Source: Liolophura sinensis
Taxonomy: Eukaryota; Mollusca; Polyplacophora; Chitonida; Chitonidae
NCBI RefSeq assembly: GCF_032854445.1
Contig: NC_088297.1
Coordinates: 6,651,740-6,715,739, forward strand
DNA: 64,000 nt
Direction of reading: 5' to 3'
Below are positions 24,691 through 34,084 of this stretch, in pieces. Below the pieces are notes generated by a model, which was not told the origin of the DNA, ran no database searches, and saw nothing but the letters and a program-made list of their open reading frames with translations. Each line of letters begins with the position of its first letter. Position 1 is the stretch's first letter. The position numbers were made by a program, and so were the translations under genes.

Positions 24691-27600
24691 ATAATTCTTA
24701 CAATGTTCATCTTGTAACTGAGCATACTAGTATAATGATTACATTGTTAAATTTCTAACTGAGCATGCTATTATACTGATTACAATGTTCATCTTGTAAT
24801 TGAGCATGCTATTATAATGATTACAATGTTTATGTTGTAACTGAACATGCTATTATACTGATAACAATGTTCATCTTGTAACTAAGCATGATATTATAAT
24901 AATTACAATGTTCATTTTGTAACTGAACATGATATTATAATGATTACAATGTTCATCTTGTAACTGAGCATGCTATTACAATGATTACAGTGTTCATCTT
25001 GTAACTGACCATGCTGTTATTATGATTACAATGTTCATCTTGTAACTGAACATGCTAAAATAATGATTACAATGTTCATTTTGCAACAGAACATGCTTTT
25101 ATACTGATTACAATGTTCATCTTATAACTACATATGCTATAATAATGATTACAATGTTCATCTTGTAATGAAATATGCTAATATAATGATTGCAATATTC
25201 ATTTTGTAACTGAGCATGATATTATATTAATTACAATAATGATTTTGTAACCGTTGACGCTATTATAATGATTACAATGTTCACCTTGTAACTGAGCATG
25301 CTAATATAATGATTTAAATGTTGACCTTGTCACTGAACGTGCTATTATAATAATTTTAATGTTCATTTTGTAACTGAACACGGTATTAGGTTATTATAAT
25401 GTTCATCTTGTAACTGAATATGCTATTATAATGATTGCAATGTTTATCTTGGCACTGAACATTCTATTATCATGATTTCAATGTTCATTTTGTAACTGAA
25501 CACGCTATTAAATTATTACAATGTTCATCCTGTAACTAAACATGCTATTATAATGATTACAATGTTCATCTTGTAACTGAGCACGCTATTGTAATGATTA
25601 CAATGTTCACCTTGTAACTGAGCACATTATTATAATGATTACAATGTTCATCTTGTAACTAAATATGCTATTGTAATGATTACAATGTCCATTTTGCAAC
25701 TGAGCATGCTTGTATACTGATTACAATGTTCACCTTGCAACTGATGATGTTTTTATAATGATTACAATGTTCATCTTGTAATTGAACATGCAATTATAAG
25801 GATTACAATGTTCACTTTGTAACTGAACATGCTATTACAATGATTACAATGTTCATCTTGTAACTGAACATGCTATTATGTCGATTACAATGTTCATCTT
25901 GCAACTGAGCATGATATTATAATGATTACAATGATCATCTTGTAATTGAACGTGCTAATATAATGAATACAATGTTCATTTTGTAACTGATGATGTTATT
26001 ATAATGATTAAAATATTGATCTTGTAACTGAATATGCTAATGTAATGATTATATTGTCCATTTTGCAACTGAGCATGCTTTTATACTGATTACAATGTCC
26101 ACCTTGTAACTGAACGTGCTATTATAATAATTTCAATGTTCATCTTGTAACTGAGCATGTTTTTATAATGATTACAATGTTGACCTTGCAACTGATGATG
26201 TTTTTATAATGATTACAATGTTCATCTTGTAACTGAACATGTAATTATAAGGATTACAATGTTCACTTTGTAAGTGGACATGCTATTACAATGATTACAA
26301 TGTTCATCTTGTAACTAAACATGCTATTATGTCGATTACAATCTTCATCTTGCAACTGAGCATGATATTATAATGATTACAATGTTCATCTTGTAATTGA
26401 ACGTGCTAATATAATGAATACAATGTTCATTTTGTAACTGATGATGTTATTATAAAGATTACAATGTTCATCTTGTAATTGAACGTGCTAATATAATGAA
26501 TACAATGTTCATTTTGTAACTGATGATGTTATTATAATGATTACAATATTCATCTTGTAACTGAATATTCTAATGTAATGATTACAATGTCTATTTTGCA
26601 ACTGAGCATGCTTTTATACTGATTACAATGTTCACTTTGTAACTGATGATGTTTTTATAATGATTACAATGTTCATCTTGTAACTACATATGCTATAATA
26701 ATGATTACATTGTTTCTCTTGTAATAAAATATGCTAATATAATGATTGCAATATTCATTTTGTAACTGAGCATGCTATTATATTGATTACAATGATGGTT
26801 TTGTAACCGTTGACGCTATTATAATGATTACAATGTTTACTTTGTAACTGAACATGCTATTATAATGATTACAATGTTCATCTTGTAACTGAACATGCTA
26901 TTATGTCGATTACAATCTTCATCTTGTAACTGAAAATGATATTATAATGATAACAATGTTTATCTTGCAACTGAGCATGCTATTATAATGATTACAATGT
27001 TCACTTCGTAACTGAACATGCTAATTTAACTATTACAATGTTCATCTTGTAACTGGGCATGTTTTTATAATGATTACAATGTTCACCTTGTAACTGAGCA
27101 GGCTATTGTAATGATTACAATGGTCACCTTGTAACTGAGCACATTATTATAATGATTACAATGTTCATCTTGTAACTAAATATGCTATTGTAATGATTAC
27201 AATGTCCATTTTGCAACTGAGCATGCTTGTATACTGATTACAATGTTCACCTTGCAACTGATGATGTTTTTATAATGATTACAATGTTCATCTTGTAACT
27301 GAACATGCAATTATAAGGATTACAATGTTCACTTTGTAACTGAACATGCTATTACAATGATTACAATGTTCACTTTGTAACTGAACATGCTATTATAACT
27401 ATTACAATGTTCATTTTGTAACTGGGCATGTTTTTATAATGATTACAATGTTCATCTTGTAACTGAGCACGCTATTGTAATGATTACAATGTTCACCTTG
27501 TAACTGAGCACATTATTATAATGATTACAATGTTCATCTTGTAATTGAACGTGCTAATATAATGAATACAATGTTCATTTTGTAACTGATGATGTCATTT

Positions 27601-28256
27601 TAATGATTACAATATTCATCTTGTAACTGAATATGCTAATGTAATGATTACAATGTCCATTTTGCAACTGAGCATGCTTTTATACTGATTACAATGTCCA
27701 CCTTGTAACTGAACATGCTATTATAATGATTACAATGTTCATCTTGTAACTGAGCATGTTTTTATAATGATTACAATGTTCACCTTTTAACTGAACATGC
27801 TATTTTAATGATGACAATGTTCATTTTGTAACTGAACATGCTATTATGTCGATTACAATCTTCATCTTGTAACTGAAAATGATATTATAATGATTACAAT
27901 GTTTATCTTGCAACTGAGCATGCTATTATAATGATTACAATGTTGAATTCGTAACTGAACATGCTATTGTAATGATTACAATGTTCATCTTGTAACTGGG
28001 CATGTTTTTATAATGATTACAATGTTCACCTTGTAACTGAACATGCTATTTTAATGATTACAATGTTCATCTTGTAACTGAATATTCTATTATGATTACA
28101 ATTTTCATCTTGTAACTGAGCTTTCTATTATAATGATTACAATGTTTACCTTGTAACTGAGCGTGCTAATATAATGATTACAATGTTCACCTTGTAACTG
28201 AGCATGCTAATATAATGATTACAATGTTTATCTTGTAACTGAGCATGCTATTATAA
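24691..28256 (+). repeat. 41-bp satellite array, segment II
   Basis: Satellite resumes at ATAATTCTTACAATG, which matches the monomer's ATAATGATTACAATG except at two bases. The first monomers match those that follow the SINE scrap near 1806, but the scrap is not present here. A variant at about 26007 (AAAATATTGATC, then a monomer with TATATTGTCC) recurs near 63494, so parts of this segment pair with satellite V. No gene is present in the 3.6 kb. Confidence 0.96.
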
Positions 28257-28438
28257 AACACGTGTCTCTTTAACTGGATTTAGTCTATTTCAGCTGAGGG
28301 GAAAAATGAAACATTTAGTCTGGATAATGTGTGGGGATAAGATGAGCTTTTTAGCGTGTATTTGGTCCAAACTGCATCTTTGTACCGTTGATCGTTGAGA
28401 AGAAATAGAAGGCATTTCTCAATATTGGCACTTAAAAG

Positions 28439-28654
28439 ATGGTGCCAGCTAGGAAATCAGCTCTAACCCCAGTGTTCCATGTGGGATTACAGAGAACACT
28501 TGGTCCCGCAGCTTTTATGATCGTTTTTCTTTTCAGTCATTATAGCAAGGTTTCTCAACAATCGACAAAAATAAATGAAAATAAATCAGCAGAGAACTAT
28601 CTGCAATCCGTGGTATCCCGTGCCTTGACAGGTGTAAGGCAACCTGATTTTTAA
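28439..28654 (+). other. 71-codon open frame, unlikely gene (block B)
   Basis: ATG to TAA, starting MVPARKSALTPVF and ending GVRQPDF. I do not recognise it. No signal peptide, repeat or catalytic motif is evident; a short hydrophobic run AAFMIVFLF lies at residues 24-32. Across blocks B, C and D I see four substitutions in the frame and all four change the amino acid (Phe/Ser, Ser/Asn, Ile/Lys, Asn/Tyr), which gives no support for selection on a protein. A pyrimidine tract ending in CAG (28530-28542) could be an old 3' splice site, so a decayed exon is one alternative. Confidence 0.2.
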
Positions 28655-28711
28655 GTAACACCTCGCAGTGATTGCTTTCAACCTTTGAATCTTTCTTTCA
28701 TTCTTGCAAAA

Positions 28712-29196
28712 TGTGACGTCAAACCCAATCATCCAGTCATTCGGTGATTACTGTTACACAACAATTGAATCAAACCTTTCAGGTGTCATTTCAAGAGATC
28801 TAAAACGCTATCTAGTTAGCAACAAAGGCTTCAAAGGCTTAATTTGTGCTCTTGTGTACACAGTGCTTATTTAGTACACGGACCCTGTCTGTGGAATTTT
28901 GTGTATATGTCGTCATACACTCAGTTATACTGTGGACTTTCGCTCTTGTAAATATTGCCTCTGTGCATTTTTCAGCATTGTGTAAGTACTTTAGTATTTG
29001 TATAGATATTGCTATCATTTCTTGTTAAACTTAAGTATTTTAGCTCTTGTAAAAGTCTTGTTATCTGTTCCTGTTAAATGTAATAAATTGTTGAAAAATA
29101 AAATCTGCTGGTTTTGGTTACTTTTTTGTGCGGCTAAACTGTCGTGTATTTCGAACAAGCCATCTCTTTATAATACAGACAGTTTGGGTCGTAACA
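28712..29196 (+). mobile_element. Possible solo-LTR-like segment (block B)
   Basis: About 485 bp beginning TGTGACGTCA and ending GGGTCGTAACA, so it has TG...CA ends, with weak end-to-end inverted similarity (TGTGACG against TGTTACG). It carries a CRE-like TGACGTCA at its start and AATAAA twice near 29083 and 29098, in the place expected for an LTR polyadenylation signal. I cannot find a matching target-site duplication or any internal retrotransposon sequence. It might equally be a gene 3' end. This copy has one extra T (GCTTATTTAGTAC) relative to C and D, which breaks a 108-codon frame there. Confidence 0.3.
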
Positions 29197-29666
29197 TTAT
29201 TTATTTATTTATTTGGTGTACTGGGGGAAACCCACGACTACCCGCAGGTTGCCAGAAGACCTCCTCATGGACGGCAAAAAGATTTTTTTTTTTTTTTTTT
29301 GATTGGTGTTTTACGCCGTACTCAAGAATATTTCACTTATACGACGGCGGCCAGCATTATGGTGGGTGGAAACCGGGCAGAGCCCGGGGGAAACCCACGA
29401 CCATCCGCAGGTTGCTGACAGACCTTCCCACGTACGGCCGGAGAGGAAGGCAGCATGAGCTGGTCTTGAACTCACAGCGACCGCATTGGTGAGAGGCTTC
29501 TGGGTCATTACGCTGCGCTAGCGCGCTAACCGACTGAGCCACGGAGGCCCCCGGCAAAAAGAGGAAGCCAGCCTGAGCTGGACTTGAACTCACAGCGACC
29601 GCATCGGTTGGAAGCCCATTGCAGGGCGATGGCGTGCTGACCCCCTCGGTAACTGAGGCCCTCCTC
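29197..29666 (-). mobile_element. Old tRNA-derived SINE (family 2), split (block B)
   Basis: Reads on the minus strand, with a (TTTA)n run at the left representing the tail and a B box GAGTTCAAGTCC (plus strand 29580-29591). The A-box side near GAGGCCCTCC is degenerate. It shares GGGGGAAACCCACGAC, CCGCAGGTTGC and TGAACTCACAGCGACCGCAT with the young SINE inserted in it, but lacks that element's TTTTACGCCGTACTC domain, so it is a different or deleted subfamily. The insertion at 29283-29562 splits it. I do not see its target-site duplication. Confidence 0.7.
29283..29551 (-). mobile_element. Young tRNA-derived SINE (family 2) nested in old SINE
   Basis: A 269-bp element on the minus strand: an A box TGGCTCAGTCGG (29530-29541), a B box GAGTTCAAGACC (29462-29473), then the conserved domain (plus strand 29308-29350, GTTTTACGCCGTACTCAAG) and an 18-base A tail (T run 29283-29300). 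It is flanked by an exact 11-bp target-site duplication CGGCAAAAAGA at 29272-29282 and 29552-29562. Blocks C and D carry this 11-mer once at the same place, the empty site. The intact boxes, long tail and exact duplication indicate a recent insertion, later than the duplication that made blocks B and C. Confidence 0.95.
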
Positions 29667-29917
29667 AAACAAAAATTAAATAAGTAAGTAAAATGTAAAA
29701 CGTTGTGAGGCCGATAGAAAATCATGTGTTTCTCTAACTGATTTCACTCCAATTTATTCTTTCATCCAGCGTGTTGACAGAGTCAGTGGAATTCGGATGT
29801 TTAAATGGTTTCAAGCAACGAAGTATCATTACTTCAAGATATTAATATAACCTGAAGTCAGGCAGCTTCTAAACCTGGATCACTGTGTTTTCCTGAATCG
29901 TTGATTAAATCAATTAA
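29667..29917. other. Unrecognised spacer (block B)
   Basis: About 250 bp of ordinary-complexity sequence between the old SINE and the minisatellite, nearly identical in blocks C and D. I see no gene, RNA or repeat in it. Confidence 0.5.
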
Positions 29918-30037
29918 CACCATACTGAATCTCTGTTGCACCGTAAACACCATCCTGAATCTCTGCTGCACAGTAAATACCATCCTGAAACTCTGCTACA
30001 CAGTAAGCACCATCCTGAATCTCTGCTGCACAGTAAA
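29918..30037. repeat. 30-bp minisatellite, four units, block B
   Basis: Four units of exactly 30 bp start at 29918, 29948, 29978 and 30008, each with CACCATCCTGAA or a one- to three-base variant and then CTGCTGCACAGTAAA. Block A has the same set with the first unit cut. Confidence 0.9.
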
Positions 30038-30063
30038 CACCGTCAGGAATTTTACACTGACTG

Positions 30064-30540
30064 CGATCAGATAGCATTTTTCTGTATAGACATGTATGTC
30101 GCTGTGCAACTGAGTGAGTGAGTGAGTGCTTGGGGTTTAACGTCGTACTCAACAATTTTTCAGTCATATGACGACGAAGGAATCATTAGGGTGCATGCAC
30201 GTGTAATGTGCCTCCTTGTTGCAGGAGGACGGATTTTCACCGCTCTTTTATTTAGTGCTGCATCACTGAGACGACTTACCGAAGGCAAGTAAGCCGCCCC
30301 GCCCGAGCCATTATACTGAAACGGGTCAACCAGTCGTTGCACTATCCCCTTCATGCTGAACGCCAAAGGAGGAAGTTACAACTTCCTCTTTTAAAGTCTT
30401 AGGTGTGACTCGACCAAGGATTGATCCTGGATCTACCGGTCCCGAAGCGGACGCTCTACCAACTGTGCTATCCGGGCCGGTCTGTGCAACTGACGATCAG
30501 ATAACATTTATTTGTAAAGACATGTATGTCTCTGCGCCAT
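30064..30540. repeat. Diverged 50-bp tandem repeat split by the SINE
   Basis: CGATCAGATAGCATTTTTC through GTATGTCGCTGTGC (30064-30113) resembles CGATCAGATAACATTTATTTG through GTATGTCTCTGCGCC (30494-30540). With the SINE and one target-site duplication removed the two are adjacent, so the SINE inserted at the boundary of an older tandem duplication. The same arrangement is seen in all four blocks. Confidence 0.75.
30114..30481 (-). mobile_element. tRNA-derived SINE (family 1), block B
   Basis: Copy of the same single insertion as in block A, with target-site duplications CTGTGCAACTGA at 30102-30113 and 30482-30493, A box at 30459-30470 and B box at 30418-30427 (minus strand), and hairpin at 30369-30388. 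The base before the hairpin is G here and in block C (AAAGGAGG), against C in blocks A and D. A 68-codon minus-strand frame over the body is a shadow of the SINE. The domain at 30135-30176 (GTTTAACGTCGTACTCAAC) aligns with that of the young family 2 element. Confidence 0.87.
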
Positions 30541-31360
30541 TTACTGTACCTATGTCTTTCACTTCAGGCAAACCTTAGTCCTCCCATACATAACCCCACC
30601 TGACAAGGCTCCTACTCAGGCTATTTTATTTCCTAGTGAAAGGAAGGCTTTAAGCATACATGTTTGTACATATAATATTAGTGGTGCGAGTTTTCAGTAA
30701 TCCACAATTAACATATAACAGACCTATCAAAACCCTCACAGAATCCAAACGAAGTCCACCGTAAGCACTCTGGAAAAAACATATTAGGAGCTCAAGTACG
30801 TCTATATCGCATTTTTTATTTCATTTCTAACATGATGAGATCACAGAGCTGTTACATTTATCTGTCAAAACCGTTAGTTTAATAAGGTACATATTTCTCC
30901 TGAAAGAAAGAGACAAAGTTCTTGATCTCATTAACGTACGTGTACCTGCCGACGAGCATGAGTTACCATTGTCAGCAAGACTAGTCCCGATATAGAAGAA
31001 CCGTAGAGAAACCATCAAAGATTTGGGGTCGAATTTTCTGATCTTATTGCAGTCAGATTAATTTCACAGATATCGTATTCTACACATTTGGCCCATTGCC
31101 AGTACGCTGCAAATAGGGGTGCGAAACAATGCATGTATTTTTCATTGAGGAATGAAGAAAATGGTTTTAAAAAAGGACAAACATAAGTTCTCTTAAATGT
31201 GCATACCTGTAGTTTCCGTTTTAAAAGGCTAAACAAAGGGCCACTTGACTTAAGAACATGCCTATTACAATATTACATGTAATTAACTTAAATACGATAT
31301 GATGGCGTTTAGTTAAACTAAGGTGAATATACCAGAGTTTGGAAGCGATTTATTCTAAAA
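30494..31360. other. Unrecognised right-hand segment, block B
   Basis: Near-identical to 23824-24690. It differs by TACATAACC for TACATGACC, AGTTCTTG for AGTTATTG, ATTTCTCCTG for ATTTGTCCTG and AGATTTGGGG for AGAATTGGGG. It contains the satellite-like relic at 31254-31282. No function is recognisable. Confidence 0.6.
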
Positions 31361-31708
31361 ATAATTCTTACAATGTTCATCTGGTAACTGAACTTGCTAT
31401 TATAATGATTACAATGTTCATCTTGTAACTGAGCACGCTATTATACTGATTACAATGTTCATCTTGTAACTGGGCATACTAGTATAATGATTACAATATT
31501 AATTTTGTAACTGAGCATGCTATTATACTGATTACAATGTTCATGTTGTAACTGAACATGCTATTATACTGATAACAATGTTCATCTTGTAACTGGGCAT
31601 ACTAGTATAATGATTACAATGTTCATTTTGTAACTGAATATGCTATTATATTGATTACAATGTTCATCTTGTAACTGAACGTCCTAATATAATGATAACA
31701 ATGTTCAT

Positions 31709-31760
31709 CTGGTAACTGAGTGAGTGCTTGGGTTTTAACGTCGTTCTCTCTGGTAACTGA
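31709..31760 (-). mobile_element. SINE-tail scrap in satellite monomer, copy 4
   Basis: Insert at 31720-31749 between CTGGTAACTGA repeats at 31709-31719 and 31750-31760. It lies about 350 bp right of block B, as copy 5 lies about 225 bp right of block C, so scrap and block travel in the same composite unit here. Confidence 0.7.
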
Positions 31761-33512
31761 ACATGTTATTATAATGATTACAATGTTCATCTTGTAACTG
31801 AGCATACTAGTATAATGATTACATTGTTAAATTTGTAACTGAGCATGCTATTATACTGATTACAATGTTCGTCTTGTAATTGAGCATGCTATTATAATGA
31901 TTACAATGTTTATGTTGTAACTGAACATGCTATTATACTGATAACAATGTTCATCTTGTAACTAAGCATGATATTATAATAATTACAATGTTCATTTTGT
32001 AACTAAACATGCTATTATAATGATTACAATGTTCATCTTGTAACTGAGCATGCTATTACAATGATTACAGTGTTCATCTTGTAACTGACCATGCTGTTAT
32101 TATGATTACAATGTTCATCTTGTAACTGAACATGCTAAAATAATGATTACAATGTTCATTTTGCAACAGAACATGCTTTTATACTGATTACAATGCTCAT
32201 CTTATAACTACATATGCTATAATAATGATTATAATGTTCATCTTGTAATGAAATATGCTAATATAATAATTGCAATATTCATTTTGTAACTAGGCATGCT
32301 ATTATATTGATTACAATGATGATTTTGTAACAGTTGACGCTATTATAATGATTACAATGTTCACCTTGTAACTGAGCATGCTATTATAATGATTTAAATG
32401 TTCACCTTGTCACTGAACGTGCTATTATAACAATTTTAATGTTCATTTTGTAACTGAACACAGTATTAGGTTATTATAATGTTCATCTTGTAACTGAATA
32501 TGCTATTATAATGATTGCAATGTTTATCTTGGCACTGAACATTCTCTTATAATGGTTTCAATGTTCATTTTGTAACTGAACACGCTATTAAATTATTACA
32601 ATGTTCATCCTGTAACTGAACATGCTATTATAATGATTACAATGTTCATATTGTAACTGAGCACGCTATTGTAATGATTACAATGTTCACGTTGTAACTG
32701 AGCACATTATTATAATGATTACAACATCATCTTGTACCTGAATATGCTATTGTAATGATTACAATGTCCATTTTGCAACTGAGCATGCTTGTATACTGAT
32801 TACAATGTTCACCTTGCAACTGATGATGTTTTTATAATGATTACAATGTTCATCTGGTAACTGAACATGCAATTATAAGGATTACAATGTTCACTTTGTA
32901 ACTGAACATGCTATTACAATGATTACAATGTTCATCTTGTAACTGAACATGCTATTATCTCGATTACAATCTTCATCTTGCAACTGAGCATGATATTATA
33001 ATGATTACAATGTTCATCTTGTAACTGAACATGCTAATGTAATGATTACAATGTCCATTTTGCAACTGAGCATGCTTTTACACTGATTACAATGTCCACC
33101 TTGTAACTGATGATGTTTTTATAATGATTACAGTGTTCATCTTGTAACTACATATGCTATAATAATGATTACAATGTTCATCTTGTAATGAAATATGCTA
33201 ATATAATGATTGCAATATTCATTTTGTAACTGAGCATGCTATTATATTGATTACAATGATGATTTTGTAACCGTTAAGGCTATTATAATGATTACAATGT
33301 TTACTTTGTAACTGAACATGCTATTACAATGATTACAATGTTCATCATGCAACTAAACATGCTATTATGTCGATTACAATTTTCATCTTGTAACTGAAAA
33401 TGATATTATAATGATTACAATGTTTATCTTGCAACTGAGCATGCTATTATAATGATTATAATGTTTACTTCGTAACTGAACATGCTATTTTAACTTTTAC
33501 AATGTTCATCTT

Positions 33513-34084
33513 GTAACCGTTGACGCTATTATAATGATTACAATGTTCACCTTGTAACTGAGCATGCTATTATAATAATTTTAATGATCATTTTGTCACT
33601 GAACGTGCTGTTTTAATAATTTTAATATTTATTTTGTAAATGAACACGGTATTAGGTTATTATAATGTTCATCTTGTAACTGAATATGCTATTATAATGA
33701 TTACAATGTTTATCTTGCCACTGAACATTCTATTATAATGATTTCAATGTTCATTTTGTATCTGAACACGCTATTTTAACTTTTACAATGTTCATCTTGT
33801 AACCGTTGACGCTATTATAATGATTACAATGTTCACCTTGTAACTGAGCATGCTATTATAATAATTTTAATGATCATTTTGTCACTGAACGTGCTATTTT
33901 AATAATTTTAATGTTCATTTTGTAAATGAACACGGTATTAGGTTATTATAATGTTCATCTTGTAACTGAATATGCTATTATAATGATTACAATGTTCATC
34001 TTGCCAATGAACATTCTATTATAATGATTTCAATGTTCATTTTGTAACTGAACACGCTATTAAATTATTACAATGGTAATCTAG
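33513..34084 (+). repeat. 286-bp tandem duplication, third location
   Basis: GTAACCGTTG at 33513 and 33799, with the same monomer order as at 5591/5877 and the same run-on through TTGCCAATGAACATTC and ATGGTAATCTAG. Confidence 0.78.

Larger units (their letters stand above)
28257..31360. other. Non-satellite block B (complete, with extra SINE)
   Basis: The longest copy, 3.1 kb. It begins AACACGTGTCTC directly after a CTATTATAA satellite monomer and ends at TATTCTAAAA before the satellite. Compared with block C its left edge is 8,264 bp and its right edge 7,986 bp upstream; the 278-bp difference is almost exactly the 280 bp added by the young SINE at 29283-29551 with its duplication. It has no inverted repeats at its ends, so I see no sign that the block itself moved as a transposon. 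Confidence 0.92.

Noticed and set aside
29128-29725. Frames of 96, 122 and 164 codons across the SINE cluster
   Set aside because: They run through a poly(T) tract and two SINEs and exist only because of the young insertion or its host element.
29910-30167. 85-codon minus-strand frame with a ten-residue repeat, also at 37896 and 53461
   Set aside because: It comes from the 30-bp minisatellite plus SINE tail. A unit divisible by three keeps any open frame open. There is no sign of a promoter, signal peptide or conservation of the protein.
30160-30366. 68-codon minus-strand frame starting MAFSMKGIVQR, also at 38146 and 53711
   Set aside because: It lies entirely inside the family 1 SINE and reflects the SINE sequence.
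28257-31360. The block as a DNA transposon or Helitron
   Set aside because: I see no terminal inverted repeats, no target duplication at its edges, no CTRRT end with a hairpin and no transposase, and all copies have the same flanks.
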